Source: Limnohabitans sp. (GTDB taxonomy: Bacteria; Planctomycetota; Phycisphaerae; Phycisphaerales; SM1A02). Taken from it: a DNA stretch of 5,627 nucleotides. The notes beneath the pieces are model-generated. The model was not told the DNA's origin. It worked only from the letters and a program-made list of their open reading frames with translations, and made no database searches. The translations under genes and the position numbers were made by a program. The stretch spans positions 1 through 5,627 of the forward strand of contig JASGCF010000228.1 of NCBI GenBank assembly GCA_030054275.1. The letters are read 5' to 3'. Below, in pieces: positions 1 through 5,599 of the stretch (positions are counted from its first letter, which is position 1; the number at the start of each line of letters is the position of its first letter).

Positions 1-734
1 GCATTCGCGATGAGGCCGCTGATATTGAATCCGGCGACTGCCGCACCCTTGGCGATATCGCGGGCGCGTTCGACAACAGCAAGCGCGGCGTCGGATGGAT
101 CGATCGTTGGTAAGCGGAATGCCATATCCGTGCCAACAAGGTGTCGCGTTGGATCGAAGCGATTGCCGAGCACATCTTTGAGCACATCAAAACTTCGAGC
201 ATCGCGTGCGACTGCACATGCGGAGTTTGCAATGATGTCCGCTGCCTCGCGTCGCATACCTCGGTCTTCATACGGCCCGTAGGTTTGTGGCAGCAAGACA
301 TAGGGAGTTCCCATGGCCGCTGCCATCCACTTGGGACGCGAGACAACAACGAAGCGACGGCGCCCATAGATATCCGCGAAACTGTCGCCGCCACTGACAT
401 CAAGCAAGATGGAGCAATCACGGATCGCCTTCGCGCCAGAGCCGATCGGTACGCCTGTTCGGCGAGCAATTTCTGCAAACAGAGCAGAGTCGCTGCGCCA
501 GAACTTTCGTGTTTGCGACCAACCGATGAAGTTGGTGGAGGTGTTGCCAGTCAATCCCGCATGGCGCAAGATCTCAGGCGAAGCAAGTCGCACACCGCGT
601 CGCCAATCCATGACATCGCACGGGCCGAGCCGAGGGTAGAGCAGGGCGAGTGCGCTCAAACCGAGTGCGCTCACGCCGAGATTCGGGTTGTAGAAGTCAA
701 CGCCAGTGATGATGGGACGGGGTTGGTTCGGCAA
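1..734 (-). CDS. Polysaccharide pyruvyl transferase family protein, partial (C-terminus beyond left edge)
   Basis: This family (CsaB/WcaK-like, PF04230) transfers pyruvate from phosphoenolpyruvate to sugars as ketals, or acts as a related glycan-modifying enzyme, in exopolysaccharide or cell-wall biosynthesis in the cytoplasm. I translated the minus strand by hand. Counting from the TTG at 734, residues 8-24 read IITGVDFYNPNLGVSAL, the N-terminal beta strand and NLGVSAL loop typical of the family. Residues 112-124 read DVSGGDSFADIYG, the conserved GGDSF-type motif. Residues 147-155 read LLPQTYGPY, the conserved QT-GP motif. About 244 residues are visible and the frame stays open to the edge; the C-terminal half is missing. 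No ATG start fits. TTG 734 puts the first beta strand at the usual distance from the N-terminus; TTG 758 is the longest alternative. The gene is divergent from the plus-strand operon and probably unrelated to it. The family call is firm; substrate and start are not. Confidence 0.88.
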   Translation of the reverse strand, partial: MPNQPRPIITGVDFYNPNLGVSALGLSALALLYPRLGPCDVMDWRRGVRLASPEILRHAGLTGNTSTNFIGWSQTRKFWRSDSALFAEIARRTGVPIGSGAKAIRDCSILLDVSGGDSFADIYGRRRFVVVSRPKWMAAAMGTPYVLLPQTYGPYEDRGMRREAADIIANSACAVARDARSFDVLKDVLGNRFDPTRHLVGTDMAFRLPTIDPSDAALAVVERARDIAKGAAVAGFNISGLIAN

Positions 735-821
735 GGCAAAACTCAGATCGAAGCGCAAAGCCTACCGAATTCTGTGGTTCATTCGTGACGCGAAAACTTG
801 GAAACACAGATGCAACAATTC

Positions 822-857
822 CATGCACACGAAATTGTGAATTCTCGTGTGTACATG
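822..857. repeat. Imperfect inverted repeat, candidate operator
   Basis: Arms CACACGA (826-832) and TCGTGTG (845-851) are perfect 7-bp complements separated by 12 bp. They are flanked by CATG at 822-825 and 854-857, which can extend the symmetry across a 2-bp offset. The spacer is AT-rich, with AATT on either side of GTG. The repeat ends immediately before the -35 box at 858 and lies between two divergent genes. This is where an activator or repressor dimer commonly binds. It could equally form a hairpin in a transcript. The symmetry is seen directly; the operator role is inference. Confidence 0.5.
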
Positions 858-886
858 TTGGCGCAAGCCCACCTGAATGCTATATT
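858..886 (+). promoter_or_regulatory. Sigma-70-type promoter with extended -10
   Basis: The -35 box is TTGGCG (858-863) and the -10 box is TATATT (881-886), with an ideal 17-bp spacer. The -10 is preceded by TGC (878-880), the extended -10 signature. Transcription would begin near 893 and run right, through the hairpin-rich region and into gene A at 1324, giving a leader of about 430 nt. It is the best promoter match I see in the window, and it stands out against GC-rich surroundings. If the organism's housekeeping sigma prefers other boxes, the match could be fortuitous. Confidence 0.6.
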
Positions 887-920
887 TCACCCGTCAGCAT
901 CCAGAGCAGCGGGTTCGCCC

Positions 921-967
921 GCTCGGCAACCGAGTCCTGATCCGACCACGGTGCCAAATCGATGCGG
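921..967 (+). repeat. Direct repeat, copy 1 (imperfect, about 45 bp)
   Basis: This block matches 1147-1189. Shared parts are GCTC(C)GGCAACCGA at the left end and CACGGTGCC-A-A/G-ATCGATGCGG at the right end (947-967 here), with a divergent middle a few bases longer in this copy. The right-hand 21 bases differ at one position only. The left end forms a small hairpin (922-934). The two copies lie about 225 bp apart, both inside the non-coding region. Confidence 0.7.
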
Positions 968-1146
968 CTCAAAATTGGCCGAAAAACAGCCAAAATCGGG
1001 CACAATCGAGGATCGCAGCAACAGCTGCCCCTGCTCTTGATTCTGATGCGGTGTGTCGGGTAACCGACGCATGTTGCGTCTATCGAGCACACCGCGACAA
1101 CCTGAAGTGCATCCCGAGCGATGCGTGCGCCGTGTAACCGGCGCGC

Positions 1147-1189
1147 GCTCCGGCAACCGACCGCGAGGCACGGTGCCAGATCGATGCGG
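1147..1189 (+). repeat. Direct repeat, copy 2 (imperfect, about 45 bp)
   Basis: Second copy of the block at 921-967. The 21 bases at 1169-1189 match 947-967 with one A/G difference. The left part has one extra C (GCTCCGGCAACCGA), which weakens the small hairpin seen in copy 1. In this copy the block runs straight into the strongest hairpin of the region (1189-1213). Confidence 0.7.
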
Positions 1190-1213
1190 ATGGCGTGCGG
1201 GAAACACGCCATC
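1189..1213 (+). other. Strong 9-bp stem-loop within the leader
   Basis: GATGGCGTG (1189-1197) pairs perfectly with CACGCCATC (1205-1213) around the 7-nt loop CGGGAAA. It is followed at once by a second hairpin, 1217-1230 (CTCGC, AAAC, GCGAG). No T-run follows either stem, so they do not look like intrinsic terminators. They look more like structural elements of an RNA. Confidence 0.55.
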
Positions 1214-1323
1214 AACCTCGCAAACGCGAGCGCTGTGTGCTGGACTGATCTTCTGCGATCGGGCGGTGCGCGCATCGCACGGGTGCACTTCTGAAGGGCC
1301 GATGGAGCCGAGGAGTGTGCGCT

Positions 1324-2325
1324 GTGGATCGAAACAATCCAATCAACCAATGCGTTGAGCCCAGCATTCGACTGCGGGCATCCGCTGCTCTCCAACTCCT
1401 GCTGTTCGCAACGGATCAACGCGTCCGCGAGGCCGCTGCCCGCGCACTCGAGCCGCACATACGCATGGGCGATGACGAGATCAAGTGCCACGACTGCGAC
1501 TTTGCAAGTCTTCCGTTTCTCGAGCGCATCGCTGCGCGGATCGTCGCTTCGATGTTCGACGAGTCGATTGCACAGAAGGGCCTCTTTGGCGCAGTGCCTC
1601 ACAAGAACTTCGAACTGATGCCACCGTGTCCGGCCGGAGACTCTGCCTTCCGCGTGTACCGCCTCCTCGGCGGACGCGTGCGCAAGTGGGTGAACGGAGG
1701 GCGACGAGGAGAGTGGTTCTATCGGATCCAAGACACCTTCGTGCTGCCGTCGAGACCGGAGCAACTCTTCCAATCGCCGCTGCGGTCGATACAGCGCCTT
1801 GGCGAATGGTCGCTTAACGAGAGAACAGCGCCATGCGTGCGATTCCAGCGGTCACGGGAACTCAGTCGCGCGCTCACCAACTGGGATGCACCTCGGCTGT
1901 TCGATCCAGAAGGTCGGCTCGAGCGCACGCTTTCGACCATGCCAGGGAACCCGCTACTTGCGTCGCTCGAGATGGACGCTGCGCTTCTGATGCGGCTTGT
2001 GACGGGGCGTCTCGCGGGGCACACCATCGTGTTTCGCCGCGCGAGTCGAACATATCTCGACGGAACGATCGAAGCATCGATCGAGCTCGGCGAGCTTGAT
2101 AGCAAGCCTCCGCTGTTGGTCGGGTTCAGAGGATCTTTGGAGTTGACCCTCGATATCGAGCGGCGCCTCGGAGTTCGAGAAGTCGAGTTGCCGATCGTCG
2201 ACGGAGCCATTTTCCATTGTCTCGATGCAATCGCGCGACGCACTGGTGTGAGGTTTGGCGATTCGCTGCGTGGCTCGTTTCTCTATCACCCGTTGCGTGC
2301 GCCTGCTCGGAAAGAGGTGGCCTGA
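1324..2325 (+). CDS. Gene A: uncharacterised 333-aa protein, first gene of MoxR-VWA operon
   Basis: I do not recognise this family. I chose GTG 1324 because AGGAG (1311-1315) lies 8 nt before it; the alternative GTG at 1315 overlaps that site. The N-terminus (about residues 13-48) is helical and alanine/leucine-rich, possibly like a HEAT-type repeat pair. It is followed by a single CxxC pair, C55-H-D-C58. The middle is rich in basic and aromatic residues (RVRKWVNGGRRGEWFYRIQD). The C-terminal half alternates strand-like segments with charged turns (LDGTIEASIELGEL, LLVGFRGSLELTLDIERRLG). No signal peptide or membrane segment is seen, so it is probably cytoplasmic. Only 1 nt separates its stop from gene B. 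Sustained length, Shine-Dalgarno and operon position support a real gene. Being upstream of a MoxR ATPase and VWA protein makes it a candidate substrate, adaptor or effector; that is inference. Confidence 0.82.
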   Translation: MDRNNPINQCVEPSIRLRASAALQLLLFATDQRVREAAARALEPHIRMGDDEIKCHDCDFASLPFLERIAARIVASMFDESIAQKGLFGAVPHKNFELMPPCPAGDSAFRVYRLLGGRVRKWVNGGRRGEWFYRIQDTFVLPSRPEQLFQSPLRSIQRLGEWSLNERTAPCVRFQRSRELSRALTNWDAPRLFDPEGRLERTLSTMPGNPLLASLEMDAALLMRLVTGRLAGHTIVFRRASRTYLDGTIEASIELGELDSKPPLLVGFRGSLELTLDIERRLGVREVELPIVDGAIFHCLDAIARRTGVRFGDSLRGSFLYHPLRAPARKEVA

Positions 2326-2326
2326 G

Positions 2327-3241
2327 ATGGAAAGCCTGCACGAAATCATACTTCGTGACCGAGTCGACTCTGCGGAAGCCGCGCTCAGCGGGCCGTTTGT
2401 CGTGCGCGATGCAAATGGACGCTCGAGCCCTGACAGACTATTCGAGTGTTCGCTGCTCGCATATCCCGACGCATTCGGCGAGAAGTACACGCTTCCGCTC
2501 TCGCAGGCGCGTGAGTCCGTGCTGCGCGACGGCGACGATTGCTCGCGCAAACTGCTTGAGTCGAGCCCTGCGCGCCAGAACGCGGAGTCGGAAATCAAGC
2601 GGCTGAGGCGGATTCTGGCCGGCCGGCCAAGCGCAACCGAACGAACAGCGCCTGCGCTTGTGATGTGGCGCGAGGGACTCACGATCGTGCTCGCGCATCC
2701 CGTGCCGGGTGCGGGCAACTCGCTCGTCGTTCGCGTGCAGGTTGACGCGCATCCTGATGTCGTGGCGATGCGCGCAGAGCGCGTCGAGGCCTCCAACGAC
2801 ATTCTCGATCGGTGGCGTGCGATGGGTTACCCGCGGGCGCCGCATTCGGTGTGGCGCTGTAGTCCTCCGAACTGGATTTTCGGATTCCACCGATTCGTCG
2901 TCGAAATCAGCCCGAATCCACAAGGTTTCAACGAGGCGATGCTGATCGCGCATCTCGGAGCAGGGCGCCTGCTCGTACCGCATCTTGACGCAGACACGAA
3001 CGACTCTGACCCGATGGCGATGCGCGCGTCGGTGATGCCCTCCGGATGGTCCTACCTGCGCGGCGACCGCACGATGGGTAGTGGCCACGCAGACTTCCCG
3101 AACGGTGCGCCGCATCCGTCACTCGCTGTGCGCGTCCCAGACAGCGACCTCTTCGCGCTCTGCGCATCGATGACTTGGACCGCCTCACTCCGCGATGCGA
3201 TCTGGATTCGCGATCGCTCTGACTACCGCCTGTTTTGCTGA
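2327..3241 (+). CDS. Gene B: uncharacterised 304-aa protein in MoxR-VWA operon
   Basis: I do not recognise this family. The frame is open from 2255, but ATG 2327 is the sensible start. It lies 1 nt after the TGA of gene A and has GAGGTGG (2314-2320) upstream at good spacing. The N-terminal third is acidic and charged with likely helices (one carries KLLESSPARQNAESEIKRLR). A strand-rich segment follows (LTIVLAHPVPGAGNSLVVRVQV). The C-terminal half is rich in W, F, H, D and P (PPNWIFGFHRFVVEISPNPQ; HLGAGRLLVPHLDADTNDSDP) and ends in a cysteine. The H and D residues there could bind metal, but I cannot match a known motif. There is no signal peptide or membrane segment. Close packing with genes A, C and D makes it a probable partner of the ATPase/VWA pair. 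The gene is secure; its function is unknown. Confidence 0.85.
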   Translation: MESLHEIILRDRVDSAEAALSGPFVVRDANGRSSPDRLFECSLLAYPDAFGEKYTLPLSQARESVLRDGDDCSRKLLESSPARQNAESEIKRLRRILAGRPSATERTAPALVMWREGLTIVLAHPVPGAGNSLVVRVQVDAHPDVVAMRAERVEASNDILDRWRAMGYPRAPHSVWRCSPPNWIFGFHRFVVEISPNPQGFNEAMLIAHLGAGRLLVPHLDADTNDSDPMAMRASVMPSGWSYLRGDRTMGSGHADFPNGAPHPSLAVRVPDSDLFALCASMTWTASLRDAIWIRDRSDYRLFC

Positions 3242-3269
3242 AACGACAACGCTTCTCAAAGGACACAAC

Positions 3270-4253
3270 ATGACACCCACGCAGATCAAGACGAACCTCA
3301 ACGCACTCTGGTCGACCCGCTGGCCCGCATTCATTTGGGGGCCGCCCGGTGTAGGTAAGTCGGCGATCATCGCACAGCTTGCGGCCGACAATGGGCTCGC
3401 GCTTGTCGACATTCGCGCACCGCTTCTCGATCCGACAGACCTGCGTGGCATCCCCGCGGTCGTCGGTGACCGCGCGGAATGGTTCGCGCCGTCCTTCCTG
3501 CCGCGCGAGGGCGCTGCACCCGGCATCCTCTTCTTCGACGAACTGAACGCAGCGCCGCCGATTGTGCAGGCGAGCCTGTACCAACTCGTGCTCGACCGCC
3601 GCATTGGCGAGTATCGCCTGCCGGATGGGTGGCGGATTGTGGCGGCGGGCAATCGCGAGCAGGATCGCTCGGTCGTGTTCCGCATGCCCGATGCGCTCGC
3701 GAACCGCTTCGTGCACCTCGACTTCACGCCGTCGTTTGATGACTGGCGCGCATGGGCGGTGACGCGGCATCTCAATCCGATGGTCATCGCGTTTCTCTCG
3801 CTGCGCCGCGAGTTACTGCACAAGCCTGGCGGCAACGAGCGTGCGTTTCCGACGCCGCGCTCTTGGGAGATCGCGGGCGACATCCTTGACGCGTTCGGTC
3901 CACGCGTGTCGAGCGATGAAGCGCTGGCCGGCACAGTCGGCACGGGCGCTGCGATCGAGTTGCGCAAATTTCTCGATAGCGAACTCACGAGCGCCGACAT
4001 CGACGCGTTGCTTGCGTCGCCCGAAATCGCGCCGATCCCGACGAAGGCTTCGAGCCTCTATGTCATGGTGAGCAACATCGCGCGGCGCGGCAAGGAGGAG
4101 ACCGTGCGTGTTGCTGCAGGCAGGCTTCTCGGGCGTCTTCCGCTTGAGTTCGCAACGATGCTTGCGAAGGACCTGCTGCGCGAGTGGCCGCTCTTCGTGC
4201 GTGACGAGCATTTCAAGGGATTCATCAGCGCAAACAAGGAGGCCTTCGCATGA
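3270..4253 (+). CDS. Gene C: MoxR-type AAA+ ATPase
   Basis: This is a MoxR/AAA_5-type AAA+ ATPase, a ring-forming ATP-driven chaperone that remodels or loads cofactors into target proteins, usually with a VWA-domain partner. From ATG 3270 (AAAGGA at 3258-3263, 6 nt upstream) it has 327 residues, normal for the group. Walker A is GPPGVGKS (24-31) and Walker B is ILFFDE (86-91), followed by LNAAPP. The sensor 1 asparagine is N128 in VAAGN. The arginine-finger candidate is R146 in ALANRF. The C-terminal part (about 160-327) is helical, as in the lid domain. All catalytic landmarks are present, so it should be active. An in-frame extension back to 3195 is rejected: it overlaps the end of gene B and adds sequence before the natural N-terminus. 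A 28-nt gap follows gene B. The stop overlaps the start of gene D (ATGA), predicting coupled translation of the two subunits. Confidence 0.95.
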   Translation: MTPTQIKTNLNALWSTRWPAFIWGPPGVGKSAIIAQLAADNGLALVDIRAPLLDPTDLRGIPAVVGDRAEWFAPSFLPREGAAPGILFFDELNAAPPIVQASLYQLVLDRRIGEYRLPDGWRIVAAGNREQDRSVVFRMPDALANRFVHLDFTPSFDDWRAWAVTRHLNPMVIAFLSLRRELLHKPGGNERAFPTPRSWEIAGDILDAFGPRVSSDEALAGTVGTGAAIELRKFLDSELTSADIDALLASPEIAPIPTKASSLYVMVSNIARRGKEETVRVAAGRLLGRLPLEFATMLAKDLLREWPLFVRDEHFKGFISANKEAFA

Positions 4254-5572
4254 GACTTGCCGAAGAACCCACCGAGGCGCCTCTTCCTGCGGACGCGCGC
4301 TGCGCATCACACGACGAGATCGAGGAGATCGAGGAAATCGCGCGGTCGCGCGTGGAAGGCGCGCGCATCGACATTCTTCTCGACCACCCGTACTTTGCGA
4401 CAGCGTTACTCGCGATACCAATGCGAGGGACATTCGACGAAGCGATCGCGCATGCGGTCTTGACCGATGGCACGCGCATCGCGTACCGCCACGATCTTGT
4501 CGCGGCGCTTGAGCGACCGAAGGTGCGCATGCTCATCATGCACGCACTCACGCACATCCTTCTGAGGCACCCCGAGCGCGGCGGTTCGCGCGAGTGGCGG
4601 GCTTGGACGATGGCGTGCGATATCGCGGTGGATCTCCTGTTCGCAGATCTTGGACTCTTGCGGAAGCACGAGATCGAGCATCTGTGCGCATTCAAGGATC
4701 TTTCCGCAGAGGCGATCTACGCGCGACTCACCGCGAATACGGTGTCGCCGCCACCACAGGTGCACGCAGACGGGATGCAGCCGGCGCCCGAAGACGATCA
4801 GCAACGCCGCGGAGATTCTTCATGTTCAGGGCAAGGTGATGCACGCAGTGCGTTTGAGCGCGCGACGGATGATGTGGAACGGCCGACATCGATGCAACTT
4901 GAATCGCTGCGGCGTGACTTTGCGCAGGATGTTGAGCGTGAGCGAAAGGTCTCGGCGGTTGGATTCGCGGCCGGAAACGGAAGTTCCGAGATCGACGCTG
5001 CCAACCGCGAGCAAGTGTGCTGGCAGCAGGTGCTCGCGCGCTTCATGCGCGACACGATCCATCAAGATTGGTCATTCTCGCGGCCAAATCGCAAGCATCT
5101 GTGGCGCGGGATCTATCTTCCTGGACCGATGGAGATCGCCGGTGGACGGTTCGTGATCGCGATCGACACTTCGGGCTCGATGTCTGATCACGATCTTGCG
5201 CTCGTGCTTGGCGAGATCGATGCCATTCGACGCACCTGCGCGTGCGAACTCACGGTGTTGCAGTTCGACGCGACGATTCAGAAGACAGCAGAGTTCTCGC
5301 GGTGGAGTGATGCCGATGTCAAGATTGGCTCGACGAAAGTCATGCGTTTCTATGGTCGAGGCGGAACCGATCTTCGCTTGCCATTCACCTGGGCGGATGA
5401 AGAGCGTCGAAACGGACGCAGTATTTCGGCGCTGATCGTGTGCACCGACGGGTTCGGACCGTTGCCGACGGATGCGCCAGTGGGGCTGCCCGTGCTCTTC
5501 CTGCTCACGCCGCATCACACGGCGCCGAAGTTTGGAGAGAAGTTGGTGTTGAAGCCGCAGTCCGCAGGCTAG
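4250..5572 (+). CDS. Gene D: VWA protein with metallopeptidase-like N-terminal domain (DUF2201-like)
   Basis: This 440-aa protein is the expected partner of the ATPase in gene C. The start ATG 4250 has an excellent AAGGAGG (4236-4242), 7 nt upstream. The architecture resembles the DUF2201 group: an N-terminal metallopeptidase-like domain (about 35-160), a polar, probably disordered linker (about 163-210), a helical segment with conserved-looking WQQVLARFMRD and SRPNRK (about 258-282), and a C-terminal VWA domain (about 298-440). The VWA metal site (MIDAS) is complete: D306-x-S308-x-S310 in DTSGSM, T373-D374 in GRGGTD, and D400 in CTDGFG. The peptidase-like region reads MHALTHILLRHPER (97-110), with H98 and H102 spaced as in HExxH but A99 in place of the catalytic glutamate. 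It is therefore probably a non-catalytic, possibly metal-binding domain. No signal peptide is present. The VWA call is firm; the N-terminal family call is from remembered motif pattern. Confidence 0.93.
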   Translation: MRLAEEPTEAPLPADARCASHDEIEEIEEIARSRVEGARIDILLDHPYFATALLAIPMRGTFDEAIAHAVLTDGTRIAYRHDLVAALERPKVRMLIMHALTHILLRHPERGGSREWRAWTMACDIAVDLLFADLGLLRKHEIEHLCAFKDLSAEAIYARLTANTVSPPPQVHADGMQPAPEDDQQRRGDSSCSGQGDARSAFERATDDVERPTSMQLESLRRDFAQDVERERKVSAVGFAAGNGSSEIDAANREQVCWQQVLARFMRDTIHQDWSFSRPNRKHLWRGIYLPGPMEIAGGRFVIAIDTSGSMSDHDLALVLGEIDAIRRTCACELTVLQFDATIQKTAEFSRWSDADVKIGSTKVMRFYGRGGTDLRLPFTWADEERRNGRSISALIVCTDGFGPLPTDAPVGLPVLFLLTPHHTAPKFGEKLVLKPQSAG

Positions 5573-5580
5573 GACGCGGC
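5554..5580 (+). terminator. Hairpin over the stop codon of gene D, weak terminator candidate
   Basis: GCCGC (5554-5558) and GTCC (5560-5563) pair with GGAC (5572-5575) and GCGGC (5576-5580). This gives nine pairs with one bulged A at 5559 and an 8-nt loop. The TAG stop (5570-5572) lies in the loop and stem. A T-run (TTTT, 5596-5599) follows, but 15 nt downstream, too far for a classical intrinsic terminator. It could protect the mRNA 3' end or be chance pairing in GC-rich sequence. Confidence 0.3.
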
Positions 5581-5599
5581 GCGACGAGTTCAAGGTTTT

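Larger units (their letters stand above)
893..1310 (+). ncRNA. Hairpin-rich, non-coding candidate leader or small RNA (boundaries approximate)
   Basis: There is no credible gene on either strand here; the open frames give cysteine- and arginine-rich, low-quality protein. Instead there is a run of perfect short stems: 922-934 (CTCGG/CCGAG, loop CAA); 975-993 (TTGGC/GCCAA); 1048-1095 (outer GCGGTGTG/CACACCGC); 1055-1068 (GTCGG/CCGAC, GUAA tetraloop of GNRA type); 1066-1080 (GACGCA/TGCGTC); 1125-1146 (8 pairs with one G-U); 1189-1213 (9 perfect pairs, 7-nt loop); 1217-1230 (CTCGC/GCGAG, loop AAAC); and 1254-1279 (TGCGAT/ATCGCA). I see no signature of RNase P RNA, tmRNA, SRP RNA, 6S RNA or a riboswitch class I know. 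It starts just after a good promoter and ends at the ribosome binding site of gene A, so it may be a 5' leader, an independent RNA, or both. GC-rich DNA forms many chance stems, so covariation is the key test. Confidence 0.4.

Noticed and set aside
141..788. A 215-codon plus-strand open frame opposite the pyruvyl transferase gene
   Set aside because: The minus-strand translation carries three clear family motifs, whereas this frame has none. It is an antisense shadow.
975..1000. Intrinsic terminator around the TTGGC/GCCAA stem, in either direction
   Set aside because: The stem has only five pairs with a 9-nt loop. There is no T-run on the plus strand and only four T's on the minus strand, where no gene would need it.
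893..1310. Integron attC array or CRISPR array
   Set aside because: The recurring motifs lack the attC core consensus (GTTRRRY with RYYYAAC), and repeat spacing and identity are irregular, so neither array type fits.
1302..1358. Short upstream open frame (ATG 1302 to TGA 1358) overlapping the start of gene A, possible leader peptide
   Set aside because: The nearest purine-rich site (AAGGG, 1294-1298) is only 3 nt from the ATG, and the peptide shows no attenuator-like residue run. Overlap alone is not enough.
880..1773. A 297-codon minus-strand open frame crossing the non-coding region and the start of gene A
   Set aside because: Its start lies antisense inside gene A, the predicted protein is cysteine/arginine-rich without recognisable motifs, and its repeated segments simply reflect the DNA repeat at 921-967/1147-1189. 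It reads as a chance frame in GC-rich DNA.
1954..2802. Long minus-strand frames opposite genes A and B (1954-2802, 2438-3115) and opposite gene C (2928-3770, 3185-4000)
   Set aside because: They yield serine/arginine-rich protein typical of antisense frames in GC-rich genes, and they cross the boundaries of well-supported plus-strand genes.
3195..3269. N-terminal extension of the MoxR ATPase back to the ATG at 3195
   Set aside because: ATG 3270 has a good Shine-Dalgarno (AAAGGA) and starts at the normal distance from Walker A, while the extension overlaps the end of gene B.
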